Origin: Bog-473 sp963828505
GTDB taxonomy: Bacteria > Actinomycetota > Acidimicrobiia > Acidimicrobiales > RAAP-2
DNA: 64,000 nt
Assembly: GCA_963828505.1 (NCBI GenBank)
Contig: CAWHFM010000005.1
Span: 222,690 to 286,689, forward strand
Direction: 5' to 3'
Each line of letters begins with the position of its first letter. Within the stretch, counting starts at the first letter, position 1. This document shows positions 20,299-29,163 of this stretch, piece by piece. Both the position numbers and the translations under genes were made by a program. The notes under the pieces were generated by a model. It had not been told where the DNA came from and searched no databases. It worked only from the letters and a program-made list of their open reading frames with translations.

Positions 20299-20940
20299 TC
20301 ATCGCTCCGACGTGACGCAGCGATCGATCGCGACACGCAGAGCTGCGGCCGCGGCCCGAGCGTCCGCCGCCTGCGTGAGGTAGCGCACGACCACGAAGTG
20401 CGCGACACCGGCGGCCCACAGCACCGGCACCCGCTCTGGTGTCACGCCTCCGGTCACGAAGACGGGGACAGGTGAGCGTGCGCTGGCCAGGCTGACGTAG
20501 TCGAGGCCGACTCCGACCCGCCCCGGCTTGGTCGGGGTCGCCTCCACCGGCCCGGCCGAGATGTAGGTCACGTCCTCACCGGCCGCCGCGGCCAAGTCCG
20601 CCGGTGCGTGGGTCGAGAGGCCGACGATGGCGTCCGGGCCGAGGATCCGGCGCGCCAGGGCAACCGGCGCGTCGTCCTGGCCGACGTGCACCCCGTCGGC
20701 CCCCGCTTCGAGCGCCAGGTCGGGCCGGTCGTTGAGGACGAACGGGACGCCGTGGTCGCGGCACACCCGGCCGAGCAGCCGGGCCCGGGCCAGAAGGGGG
20801 CGCGCCTCGAGGTGCTTGTCGCGCAGCTGCACGACGTCCACTCCGCCCTGAATGCAGGCCGCGGCGAAGTGCTCGAGGTCGTCGCGGTCCGGGGTGCAGA
20901 GGTAGAGGCGCCGCCCGGCGATGGCCTCTCCCGGGTTCAC
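20299..20940 (-). CDS. thiE: thiamine-phosphate synthase
   Basis: A 213-residue TIM-barrel enzyme that joins HMP-pyrophosphate and THZ-phosphate to give thiamine phosphate. Motifs present are VVQLRDKH (about 29-36), FVLNDRPDLALEAGADGVHVGQDD, the phosphate-binding GLSTHA and YISAGPVEATPTKP blocks, and FVTGGVTPERV. The GTG at 20940 overlaps the upstream HhH-GPD gene stop as GTGA, which fixes the start and argues for translational coupling. No other thiamine genes or TPP riboswitch are visible nearby. Confidence 0.93.
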   Translation of the reverse strand: MNPGEAIAGRRLYLCTPDRDDLEHFAAACIQGGVDVVQLRDKHLEARPLLARARLLGRVCRDHGVPFVLNDRPDLALEAGADGVHVGQDDAPVALARRILGPDAIVGLSTHAPADLAAAAGEDVTYISAGPVEATPTKPGRVGVGLDYVSLASARSPVPVFVTGGVTPERVPVLWAAGVAHFVVVRYLTQAADARAAAAALRVAIDRCVTSER

Positions 20941-21584
20941 GCCTTGGTGCCGGCCCTGGTCCTTGACTTGGTCGAACCCTTGCTCCTGGCCGCACTCGCC
21001 GGCCCGTCCGCCGCCGCGGCCTCGGCCTTCTTCGCCTTCTTGGCCGCCCGGACTCGGGCCAGGCTCTCTGCGTCGCGGATGTCCGCCACGGAGAGGTAGG
21101 TGCCGGGGTCGCCGAAGGGCGTGCTGGCCTCTTGCCACCCGTCGGGACGCACGGCCAGCTGCTTGCCCAGCAGGGCGACGAAGATCCGGGCCTTCTGCTC
21201 GCCGAATCCCGGCAGCGCACGGACCCGAGCGAACAGCTCGGACCCTGTCGCCGCGCCCTTCCACACCCGGTCCGCCTTGCCCCCGTAGTCCTCGGCCACG
21301 ACGCGGCACACCTCCTGGACCCGGGTTGCCATCGACGCCGGGTAGCGGTGGAGCGCCGGCCGGGCGCGGAAGGCCTCGGCCAGCTCGTCTGGATCCATCG
21401 CCGCGATGGCCGCCGGGTCCAGGCGGCCTCCGAGGCGCCGGGCCAGCTCGGCCGGGGACGAGAACGCTTTCTCCAGCGGGACCTGTTGGTCGAGCACCAT
21501 GCCGATCAGGAGGGCCAACGGGTCCCGGCTCAGCGCGGCGTCCGATTCGGGGTCACCGCTCAGGTGCAGGTCGACACGTGCCAT
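20937..21584 (-). CDS. HhH-GPD family base-excision repair protein
   Basis: A 215-residue protein. It begins with LLIGMVLDQQVPLEKAF and carries LPGFGEQKARIFVALLGKQ, the helix-hairpin-helix of the endonuclease III/AlkA superfamily, near residues 127-145. There is no C-terminal four-cysteine cluster and no obvious catalytic Lys-Asp pair, as in the small actinobacterial HhH-GPD proteins often annotated only as base-excision repair proteins. The C-terminal 45 residues are Ala/Lys-rich and basic and may bind DNA non-specifically. The downstream thiE overlaps it by four bases. Confidence 0.8.
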   Translation of the reverse strand: MARVDLHLSGDPESDAALSRDPLALLIGMVLDQQVPLEKAFSSPAELARRLGGRLDPAAIAAMDPDELAEAFRARPALHRYPASMATRVQEVCRVVAEDYGGKADRVWKGAATGSELFARVRALPGFGEQKARIFVALLGKQLAVRPDGWQEASTPFGDPGTYLSVADIRDAESLARVRAAKKAKKAEAAAADGPASAARSKGSTKSRTRAGTKA

Positions 21585-21656
21585 GGCGAGATCTTCTCAT
21601 GGAGCCGTGCCGGCAAGAAACGTGCCCCCGAGGGCGCGGCAGGGCAGACTCGGTCC

Positions 21657-22109
21657 ATGCACATCCCGGCCAAGGTGGACTACGGCATCCGCGCGCTCCT
21701 CGCCCTGGCTGCCGCAGGCACGCCGCAGACCGCCGAATCCCTGGCGGAGCAACAGGGGCTCCCGCCCCGGTTCCTGGGCGCCATCCTGGCCGACCTGCGC
21801 AGGGCCGGCGTGGTGGCCAGCCAACGGGGAGCCGAGGGCGGCTACCGGCTGGCCCGCGACCCGAGCGACATCACCATCGCCGACGTCATCCGCGCCCTCG
21901 ACGGCCCGCTGGCCGAAGTGCGCGGGTACCGGCCCGAGGCCACGACGTACGACGGCGCCGCGGAGCACCTCCAGCAGATCTGGGTTGCCGTGCGGGCCAG
22001 CCTGCGCTCGGTGCTCGAGAAGGTGTCGCTCACCGACGTGATCACCGGCCGATTCCCCGCGCACGTCCAGCGAATGGTGACCGATCCCGATGCGTGGGTC
22101 GCCCACTGA
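21657..22109 (+). CDS. Rrf2 family transcriptional regulator
   Basis: A 150-residue winged-helix regulator. KVDYGIRALLALA at the start, the recognition-helix region GLPPRFLGAILADLRRAGVV and the wing RGAEGGYRLAR are typical of Rrf2. It has no cysteine at all, so unlike IscR, NsrR or RsrR it cannot hold an Fe-S cluster through cysteine ligands and is unlikely to be the suf regulator. The ATG at 21657 fits the family N-terminus. Its last 20 bases overlap the next gene, so it may be co-expressed with, and perhaps regulate, the DinB-family gene. Confidence 0.88.
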   Translation: MHIPAKVDYGIRALLALAAAGTPQTAESLAEQQGLPPRFLGAILADLRRAGVVASQRGAEGGYRLARDPSDITIADVIRALDGPLAEVRGYRPEATTYDGAAEHLQQIWVAVRASLRSVLEKVSLTDVITGRFPAHVQRMVTDPDAWVAH

Positions 22110-22896
22110 CGCCACGGTCGCGGTCTCCGCGGCCGACTATCTGTGGTTCGCCGACCTGGCCCTCGACATCATGTCCGCCATCGTCGAGGAACTCGGCGAC
22201 GAGTTGGCCAACCGCCGCCCTGACCTTCCGGGAGCCAACTCGCCCTTCGCCATCTTGACCCACTGCCTCGGCGTCATGGAGTTCTGGGGCGGAGCGACGG
22301 TGGCCGGACGCACTATCGAGCGGGACCGAGCGGCCGAGTTCACGGCGACCGGCCCGGTGGCGGAGATGGTCGGACGCGTGGCCGAGGCGGGCGGCCGGCT
22401 CCGCCGGGACCTGTCCGACCTCGACTCGGTGGAAGCGCCTTCGAACACCCGGCGCAAACCCGACGAACTCGTCCCGTACACCGAGACGAAGGGCGCAGTG
22501 CTGCTCCACGTGCTCGAGGAGCTGTTCCAGCATTGCGGACAGATGGAGCTCACCCGCGACATCCTCGTGGCGGAGGCCGAAGCCGACGAGCGGGTGCCGA
22601 TCGCCTGCTCGCTCGATGACGAGGGGTTGGCCGAACGCCGGGCGGAGTGGCACGCTCTCGTCGGTTCGCCGGCCGTGGTCGGGATGGAGTCCGGCCCGAC
22701 CGAGGTCCGCCTCCGCCTCGCCGGCAGCGACGCCGCGCTGGCCGCGGCGGCCTCGCTCGGGCAGCGCGAAAGGAAGTGTTGCCCCTTCTTCGACGTGGCC
22801 GTCGAGCTCGACGGGCGGCATCGCACCCTGCGCCTGGCCGTGCCTGAGGGCGCGGAGGAGGTGTTGGCCGCCTTCGTGGCGGCGATCACACCTTGA
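22090..22896 (+). CDS. DinB-family protein fused to a C-terminal CCPF-type domain
   Basis: A 268-residue two-domain protein. Residues about 10-165 resemble DinB/mycothiol-dependent maleylpyruvate isomerase-type four-helix proteins, with possible metal ligands H49, H141 and H149 (LTHCLGV, VLLHVLEELFQHCGQ). Residues about 175-268 form a separate domain with a CSLDDEGLAERRAEW opening and an ERKCCPFF motif. I recognise that domain as one widespread beside, or fused to, metal-response proteins, but I cannot give it a firm name. The vicinal cysteines suggest metal or thiol chemistry. It overlaps the Rrf2 gene by 20 bases and the convergent aceE gene by 11. Confidence 0.65.
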   Translation: MRGSPTDATVAVSAADYLWFADLALDIMSAIVEELGDELANRRPDLPGANSPFAILTHCLGVMEFWGGATVAGRTIERDRAAEFTATGPVAEMVGRVAEAGGRLRRDLSDLDSVEAPSNTRRKPDELVPYTETKGAVLLHVLEELFQHCGQMELTRDILVAEAEADERVPIACSLDDEGLAERRAEWHALVGSPAVVGMESGPTEVRLRLAGSDAALAAAASLGQRERKCCPFFDVAVELDGRHRTLRLAVPEGAEEVLAAFVAAITP

Positions 22897-25627
22897 AGGG
22901 CGGCACCTCCGCCGGCTGCAGACCCAGATCGTCGATGGCCTTGGCCACGAGCGCCGGTTCGACCCTTCCACCCAGCGCAAGCTGCTGGAGCACGGCGACG
23001 ACGAGGTGGGGCGCGTCGACCTCGAAATGGGTCCGCAGCGCCTCTCTGGCGTCGGAGCGGCCGAATCCGTCGGTGCCGAGCGAGGCGTAGGGCCGCTCGA
23101 CGAAGCGCGACACCTGATCCGGCACGGCGCGCATGTAGTCGGTGATGGCGACGACGGGGTCGGGCCCCGTCCCGAGGGCGGAGGTCACGAGGGCCACCTG
23201 CGGCGGGGCGTCGGGGTGCAGCCGGTTCGAGCGCTCCACCTCGAGGGCGTCGGTTCGCAGCCGTGTCCACGACGTGACGGCCCAGGTGTCCGCGGCCACC
23301 CCGTACCGCTCGGCCAACACCTCCTGCGCCTCCGTGGCCACCCTCCACATCGGGCCCGAGAAGCACAGCGACGCCCGCAACGCGCCGTTCCCACGCAGCT
23401 TCGGCGCGGACGAGAAGCGGTAGAGGCCCTCGACGATCCCCTTTCGCACGGCCTCCGCCTCGTCCGCCGGCAGCGGCGGCATCGGGTAGGTCTCGTTGTA
23501 GAGGGTGAGATACCAGAAGCGGTCCCGCGGAGCCGGCCCGAGCATCTCGGCGATGGCCGCCTCCATGATGACGGCCACCTCGTAGGCGAAGGAGGCGTCG
23601 TAGACCATGGCGGCCGGATTGGTCGAGGCGAGCAGGGGCGACTGCCCGTCGTCGTGCTGGAGTCCTTCTCCCATGAGCGTCGTCCGCCCCGCCGTGCAGC
23701 CGGCCAGGATGCCTCGGCCGCGCATGTCACCGAGCTGCCACAGCAGATCGCCCACGCGCTGGAATCCGAACATCGAATAGAAGAGGTACACGGGCACCAT
23801 GGGCCGGCCCCAGGTGGCGTAGGCCGTCGCCAGCGCAATGAACGACGACAGCGCGCCGGCTTCGGTGATCCCCTCTTCGAGCACCTGGCCCGACGAGCTC
23901 TCGGCGTAGTGGAGGGGCAGGTCGGCGTCGACCGGCACGTAGTTCTGACCTCCGGGCGCGTAGATCTTCGCCTCCGCGATGATCGCCTCGAGCCCGAAGG
24001 TGCGCGCCTCGTCCGAGACGATGGGCGTGACGAGCGATCCGATTGTCGGGTCGCGCACCAGGTTGCGCAGCATGCGGGCGAACGCCATCGTCGTGGACAC
24101 GGCCTGCTTGCCCGAACCCGCCGCGAACTCCTCGAACACCTTGGCGCCGGGGCGCATCGGCGGGGCGGGACGCACCACCCGGACCGGTAGCGGGCCGTCG
24201 AGGACACGGCCCCGGGCGCGCATGTACTCCATGGCGTCGGATCCCTCGGCCGGGCGGACGTACGGCGGGTCACCCTCGAGGGCGGCGTCGGGGATGTCGT
24301 CGGTCAGGTACAGGCGGTCGCGCAGGGCTCGTAGCTGAGCCTTCGTCATCTTCTTGATCTGGTGCGTGGCGTTGCGCGCCTCGATCTCGGGCCCGAGCGT
24401 CCACCCCTTGATGGTCTTGGCCAGGATGGCGGTCGGCGCGCCGCGCTGTTCGGTGGCCAGCTTGTAGGCGGCGTAGAGCTTGCGGTAGTCGTGCCCGCCG
24501 CGGGGCAGCGACACCAGTTCGTCGTCGCTGAGGTCTTCCACCATCTTGCGCAGCCGCGGGTCGGGACCGAAGAAGTGCTCCCGGATGTAGGCCCCCGACT
24601 CGGTGGCCAGCTTCTGGTACTCGCCGTCGACCGTCGTGTTCATCCGGTCGAGCAACACTCCGTCGATGTCCTTGGCCAAGAGCGCGTCCCAGCGCGAGCC
24701 CCAGATGACCTTGATCACGTTCCACCCGGCGCCGCGGAAGAGTGCCTCGAGCTCCTGGATGATCTTGCCGTTGCCCCGCACCGGGCCGTCGAGGCGCTGG
24801 AGGTTGCAGTTGACGACGAAGATCAGGTTGTCGAGGTGCTCGCGGCCGGCCACCCCGAGACCGCCGATGGACTCGGGCTCGTCCATCTCCCCGTCGCCGA
24901 CGAAGCACCAGACGCGGCTGGCGCTGGTGTCGACCAGGCGGCGCAGATGGAGATAGCGGTTCACGTGGGCCTGGTAGATGGCGGTGATAGGGCCTAGGCC
25001 CATCGATACCGTCGGGAACTCCCAGAATTCGGGCAGGGTCCGTGGGTGGGGGTAGCTGGGCAGCCCCCCTCCCGACGCATCCTGTCTAAAGCGGTCCAGC
25101 TGCTCCTCGGTCAGGCGCCCCTCGACGAAGGCCCGCGCGTAAATCCCGGGTGACGCGTGCCCCTGGAAGTAGACCTGGTCCCCGAAGCCGCCGTCGGCCT
25201 TGCCGCGGAAGAAGTGGTTGAACCCGACCTCGTAGAGGGCGGCCGAACTGGCGTAGGTCGAGAGGTGGCCGCCGATGCCCTCCGAGCGGGTGTTGGCCCG
25301 CACCACCATGGCCGCGGCGTTCCAGCGGATGTAGGCGCGGATCCGGCGCTCCTGGTACTCGTCGCCGGGGAACCACGGTTCGGCGTCGGCCGGGATGGTG
25401 TTGACGTAGGGCGTCGACACCATGGCGGGAAAGTCGACCTGTTTGGTGCGCGCCCGCTCGAGCAGCTTCATCAACAGATAGCGCGCCCGGGCCCGGCCCC
25501 GGGCGTCGACGACGGCGTCGAAGGAGTCGATCCACTCCTTGGTCTCGCCCGGGTCGGTGTCGGGGACTTGGTGACTGATCCCGTCGAACAGCATCACCTC
25601 AACGGTACCGGCCGGTTCGGCCACCAT
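22886..25627 (-). CDS. aceE: pyruvate dehydrogenase E1 component, homodimeric type
   Basis: A 913-residue AceE-type E1, which decarboxylates pyruvate with thiamine diphosphate and reductively acetylates the E2 lipoyl group. The ThDP-binding motif begins GDGE at residue 244 and closes with NCNLQRLDGPVRGN. The substrate channel motif GGHLSTYAS and the second-domain TITEAGA-like EEGITEAGA block are both present. The length agrees with E. coli AceE (887). It is transcribed away from the E2/lpd block but lies only about 700 bases from lpd, so the complex is encoded in one neighbourhood. Its 3' end overlaps the DinB-fusion gene by 11 bases. Confidence 0.96.
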   Translation of the reverse strand: MVAEPAGTVEVMLFDGISHQVPDTDPGETKEWIDSFDAVVDARGRARARYLLMKLLERARTKQVDFPAMVSTPYVNTIPADAEPWFPGDEYQERRIRAYIRWNAAAMVVRANTRSEGIGGHLSTYASSAALYEVGFNHFFRGKADGGFGDQVYFQGHASPGIYARAFVEGRLTEEQLDRFRQDASGGGLPSYPHPRTLPEFWEFPTVSMGLGPITAIYQAHVNRYLHLRRLVDTSASRVWCFVGDGEMDEPESIGGLGVAGREHLDNLIFVVNCNLQRLDGPVRGNGKIIQELEALFRGAGWNVIKVIWGSRWDALLAKDIDGVLLDRMNTTVDGEYQKLATESGAYIREHFFGPDPRLRKMVEDLSDDELVSLPRGGHDYRKLYAAYKLATEQRGAPTAILAKTIKGWTLGPEIEARNATHQIKKMTKAQLRALRDRLYLTDDIPDAALEGDPPYVRPAEGSDAMEYMRARGRVLDGPLPVRVVRPAPPMRPGAKVFEEFAAGSGKQAVSTTMAFARMLRNLVRDPTIGSLVTPIVSDEARTFGLEAIIAEAKIYAPGGQNYVPVDADLPLHYAESSSGQVLEEGITEAGALSSFIALATAYATWGRPMVPVYLFYSMFGFQRVGDLLWQLGDMRGRGILAGCTAGRTTLMGEGLQHDDGQSPLLASTNPAAMVYDASFAYEVAVIMEAAIAEMLGPAPRDRFWYLTLYNETYPMPPLPADEAEAVRKGIVEGLYRFSSAPKLRGNGALRASLCFSGPMWRVATEAQEVLAERYGVAADTWAVTSWTRLRTDALEVERSNRLHPDAPPQVALVTSALGTGPDPVVAITDYMRAVPDQVSRFVERPYASLGTDGFGRSDAREALRTHFEVDAPHLVVAVLQQLALGGRVEPALVAKAIDDLGLQPAEVPPFKV

Positions 25628-25705
25628 GAACGCCGCCGCCAGGTGTTACACATTCGTCATGCACCTGAGCGACCGGGGACCGGTTCCTGACCCGCGGTTG
25701 CAGGA

Positions 25706-26179
25706 ATGAGCCCGACCACGGTCGTGTACACCGACGGGGCCTGCCGCGGCAACCCGGGTCCGGGCGGCTGGGCCTGGGCCGTCCCGGGCGGGCGCTTTGC
25801 CAGCGGCGCCGACGGGCACACCACCAACCAGCGCATGGAGGTCACCGCCGTCCTCGAGGCACTCCGCGCTCTGACCGTCCCGGGAACGGCGAACGGGGAG
25901 ACGGCCGGCGCCATCGAAGTGGTGAGCGACTCGACCTACGTCGTCAAGTGCTTCACCGACCGGTGGTGGCAGGGATGGCGGCGGCGCAATTGGAAGAACT
26001 CGCAGAACAAACCGGTGGCCAACCGCGACCTGTGGGAGCCCCTGCTGGAGCTCGCCCTCTCGCCCGACGTCGCCGTGACGTTCCGCTGGGTCAAGGGCCA
26101 CTCGGGCGACACGTGGAACGACCGGGTCGACGAGCTCGCCACGCTTGCCGCGGACGCCGGGCGCGGGACGAGCGGGTAG
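25706..26179 (+). CDS. rnhA: ribonuclease HI
   Basis: A 157-residue RNase HI that removes RNA from RNA-DNA hybrids. The catalytic acids D10 (YTDGA), E45 (RMEV), D75 (VSDS) and D142 (VDELA) and the assisting H132 (KGHSGD) are all present, as is the basic Trp-rich handle region (WWQGWRRRNWK, 87-97). There is no N-terminal hybrid-binding domain. The ATG at 25706 gives the normal N-terminus. It is divergent from aceE, with 78 bases between them. Confidence 0.95.
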   Translation: MSPTTVVYTDGACRGNPGPGGWAWAVPGGRFASGADGHTTNQRMEVTAVLEALRALTVPGTANGETAGAIEVVSDSTYVVKCFTDRWWQGWRRRNWKNSQNKPVANRDLWEPLLELALSPDVAVTFRWVKGHSGDTWNDRVDELATLAADAGRGTSG

Positions 26180-26331
26180 TCCTCAAGACCTGGACCCGCG
26201 GGACGAACGGTAGGCTGAACCAGAAGCACGCGCCGGGCGCGGGACCCAGCTCCCGGCCGGCGCGATCGGGACCATTCGAGACGGTCGAGCGCGCCGGCTC
26301 CGGTGCAACGTGCGAAGGAAGAGGACGGTCG

Positions 26332-27747
26332 ATGGACGCAGAAGACGAGTTCGACGTCGTCGTGATCGGCGGTGGCCCGGGGGGCTACGCCACTGCGCTC
26401 TACGGCGCGGCCGCCGGAATGTCGATTGCGATCGTCGAGCGCGACAAGGTCGGTGGTACCTGCCTGCACCGCGGCTGCATCCCGGCCAAGGAGTTCCTCG
26501 AGACGGCCGCCGTGCGCCGCACCGTCGGCAGTTCGGGCGATTTCGGCATCAAGGTCGAGGGGGTGACGGTCGACTTCGCGGTGAGCCAGGACCGCAAGAA
26601 CGCGGTTGTGGACAAGCTCTGGAAGGGACTGGCGGGCCTGTTGAAGGGGCGCAAGGTGACGACGCTGTCGGGCACGGGCACCCTCGGTCCGGGACACCGG
26701 GTCACCGTGGTCGACGGCGAGGACGCCGGCCGGGTGGTGGTCGGGCGCAACGTGGTGCTCGCGGCCGGCTCGGTGCCGCGCACCCTGGCCGGCTTCGAGG
26801 TCGACGGCCGCTGGGTGATGACCTCCGACGAATTCCTCGACTTGAAGGAGATCCCGGCTTCGGTGGTGGTGGTGGGCGGCGGTGTGATCGGGTGCGAGTT
26901 CGCCTCGCTCCTGTCCGACCTCGGGTCGAAGGTCACGGTCCTCGAGGCGCTCGACTCCATCCTCACCGAGTGCGACGACGACATCATTCGGCTCGTGGCG
27001 CGCTCGTTCAAGAAGCGGGGCATCGACGTCGTGACCGGTGTCATGGTCGAGGGGCACGCGCCGTCCACCGACGGGAAGGTGACGACCGTGTGGGCCGGCG
27101 ACAAGTCGTGGGACGTAGAGGCCATCGTCGTCTCCGTCGGCCGGCGGCCCCGGAGCGAAGGCCTCGTCGCCGACGGGGTCGGGGTCCGTATCGACGGGCG
27201 CGGGTTCGTCGAGGCCGACTCGCTCATGCATGCGGGCGAGCCGGGCGTCTACGTCGTCGGCGACCTGGTGGCCGGTACGCCGCAGCTGGCTCATGTGGGC
27301 TTCGCCGAGGCCATCGTCGCCGTGAAGGACATGCTCGGCGAACCGGTCGTCCCGGTCGACTACGGGAAGGTGCCGTGGGCTATCTACTGCCATCCCGAGG
27401 TCGCGTTCTGCGGCCTGACCGAGGCCCAGGCGAAAGCAGCCGGCCTGGAGGTCGTCACGAAAAAGGACCCCTTCGGCGGCAACAGCCGGGCCCAGATCAT
27501 CGGCGATACCGAAGGGCTGGTGAAGATCGTGGCCGAGCGCCGGCCCGACGGCTCTGCTGGACGTGTGCTCGGCGTGCACATGGTCGGGCCGTGGGTGACC
27601 GAGCAGCTGAGCGGCGGCTACCTGGCCGTCAACTGGGAGGCCTACCCCGACGAGGTGGCCCAGTTCATTCAGCCCCACCCCTCGCTGTCGGAGACCTTCG
27701 GCGAGACGATGCTGGCGCTGACCGGAAGGGGACTCCACCTTGGCTGA
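26332..27747 (+). CDS. lpdA: dihydrolipoyl dehydrogenase (E3)
   Basis: A 471-residue flavoprotein disulfide reductase that reoxidises dihydrolipoyl groups on E2 with NAD+. The FAD motif GGGPGGYATA opens the protein, the redox pair is C44/C49 (CLHRGC), the NAD motif is VVGGGVIGCEFAS, and the catalytic His-Glu pair is H449/E454 in HPSLSETF. The ATG at 26332 is preceded by a GGAAGAGGA purine run. The E2 gene starts at a TTG within its last codons, so E3 and E2 are translationally coupled. Confidence 0.96.
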   Translation: MDAEDEFDVVVIGGGPGGYATALYGAAAGMSIAIVERDKVGGTCLHRGCIPAKEFLETAAVRRTVGSSGDFGIKVEGVTVDFAVSQDRKNAVVDKLWKGLAGLLKGRKVTTLSGTGTLGPGHRVTVVDGEDAGRVVVGRNVVLAAGSVPRTLAGFEVDGRWVMTSDEFLDLKEIPASVVVVGGGVIGCEFASLLSDLGSKVTVLEALDSILTECDDDIIRLVARSFKKRGIDVVTGVMVEGHAPSTDGKVTTVWAGDKSWDVEAIVVSVGRRPRSEGLVADGVGVRIDGRGFVEADSLMHAGEPGVYVVGDLVAGTPQLAHVGFAEAIVAVKDMLGEPVVPVDYGKVPWAIYCHPEVAFCGLTEAQAKAAGLEVVTKKDPFGGNSRAQIIGDTEGLVKIVAERRPDGSAGRVLGVHMVGPWVTEQLSGGYLAVNWEAYPDEVAQFIQPHPSLSETFGETMLALTGRGLHLG

Positions 27748-29152
27748 CGTGATGATGCCGCAGTTGGGCGAGACGGTCACCGAGGGCACGGTGACGCGGT
27801 GGATGAAGGGAGTCGGCGAAGCAGTCGAGCGCGACGAGCCGCTCTTCGAGGTGTCGACGGACAAGGTCGACTCCGAGGTGCCGTCGCCCGCCTCGGGCGT
27901 GCTCACCGAGATCCTGGTGCCCGAGGGTGAGACCGTCGAGGTGGGCGTGAAGCTGGCTGTGATCGGTGACGGCGCGGCGGGCGGCTCGCCTGCTGCCGCC
28001 CCGGTCGCGGAGGCGCCGGCCACCCCGCCTCCCGCCCCCGCCGCCCAGGCGGCTCCGCCGCCGCCCCCGCCCCCGGCCGCACCGCCGGTTCAGGCACCGC
28101 CTCCCGCCCCCCCGGCCCCGGAACCGAACACGGCCCCTGAAACTGTCTCGGCGCCCGGCGGCGAGGCACAATCGGACGGGGCCGATCGGGTGGTCACATC
28201 GCCCATGGTGCGCCGCCTGCTCTCGGAGAACGGGATCGACCGCTCCGAGGTGACCGGCACCGGGCCTGGCGGGCGCATCACCCGAGACGACGTCTTGAAG
28301 GAGGTCGACGCCCGGCGATCCAGCGCCGCCCCGGCGGTGGCCCAGTCCGCGGCCGCGCCGACCCAGCCCGCCCTGGCCACGACGTCGACACCCTCGGCAC
28401 CGGCACGGGCCGCCGCGCCGCCGTCCGTGTCACGCAGCGCGGGTGACCAACTGGTTCCCTTCTCGAACATGCGCCGGCGCACGGCGGAGCACATGGTGCG
28501 CTCCAAGGCGACCTCGCCGCACGCCTTCATCGCCAAGGAAGTCGATTTCGAAGTGGTCGAGCGCGTGCGGACAGCGTGGGGGGACCGCTTCCGCGCCGAA
28601 GAGGGCTTCTCGTTGACCTACCTGCCCTTCGTGGCCCGGGCCTCGGTCGAGGCTCTGCGCGACTTCCCGCTGCTGAACGCATCCGTGGTCGACGACGCGC
28701 TCCTGGTGCACGCCGAGGTCAACCTCGGGATCGCGGTCGACCTCTCGCACGAGGGCCTGATCGTGCCGGTGGTCCATCGCGCCGAGGAGCTCACCCTGCG
28801 CGGCATATCCCGCCGCATCCGCGACCTGGCCGACCGGGCACGCACCAGGAAGCTCAACGCCGACGACATTTCCGGGGGCACGTTCTCCATCACGAACGAC
28901 GGGCCGTTCGGGACCTACTTCACCGTGCCCATCATCAACCAGCCCCAGGTGGCGATCCTGGCCACCGACGGCATCGCCCGCCGGCCCGTCGTCGTGACCC
29001 TTCCCGACGGCTCGGAGTCCATCGCCATCCACTCGACCGGCGTCATCGGTATCAGCTGGGACCATCGGGCCGTCGACGGAGCGTATGTCTCGCTCTTCGT
29101 GGCCCGGGTCGCCGAGTTGCTGGCGAGCCGCGACTGGGCCGCAGAGCTCTGA
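27740..29152 (+). CDS. 2-oxoacid dehydrogenase E2, dihydrolipoyl acyltransferase
   Basis: A 470-residue E2. A single lipoyl domain occupies residues 1-77 with the lipoylated lysine K42 in STDKVDSEV. A Pro/Ala-rich swinging linker follows (about 78-148), then the E1/E3-binding domain (about 150-192), a second linker, and the catalytic domain ending with WDHRAVDG (H442, D446). The TTG at 27740 is used because it gives the exact family start MADVMMPQLGETV and overlaps the lpd stop. In actinobacteria a shared E2 often serves both pyruvate and 2-oxoglutarate complexes. With aceE nearby, acetyl transfer is likely, but succinyl transfer cannot be excluded. LipB-LipA directly downstream make its cofactor. 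Confidence 0.93.
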   Translation: MADVMMPQLGETVTEGTVTRWMKGVGEAVERDEPLFEVSTDKVDSEVPSPASGVLTEILVPEGETVEVGVKLAVIGDGAAGGSPAAAPVAEAPATPPPAPAAQAAPPPPPPPAAPPVQAPPPAPPAPEPNTAPETVSAPGGEAQSDGADRVVTSPMVRRLLSENGIDRSEVTGTGPGGRITRDDVLKEVDARRSSAAPAVAQSAAAPTQPALATTSTPSAPARAAAPPSVSRSAGDQLVPFSNMRRRTAEHMVRSKATSPHAFIAKEVDFEVVERVRTAWGDRFRAEEGFSLTYLPFVARASVEALRDFPLLNASVVDDALLVHAEVNLGIAVDLSHEGLIVPVVHRAEELTLRGISRRIRDLADRARTRKLNADDISGGTFSITNDGPFGTYFTVPIINQPQVAILATDGIARRPVVVTLPDGSESIAIHSTGVIGISWDHRAVDGAYVSLFVARVAELLASRDWAAEL

Positions 29153-29163
29153 GGGTCCAGGGC

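Noticed and set aside
20299..21309. Longer ThiE with an N-terminal extension of more than 120 residues
   Set aside because: The extension reads the HhH-GPD gene in another frame; the GTGA overlap at 20937-20940 gives a normal ThiE length.
21657..22109. Rrf2 regulator as an IscR/NsrR-type Fe-S sensor controlling suf
   Set aside because: The protein has no cysteine, so the usual cluster ligands are missing, and it lies 6 kb from the nearest suf gene.
25936..28023. 695-codon minus-strand open frame opposite rnhA and lpd
   Set aside because: It is antisense to well-conserved genes and shows no recognisable protein features.
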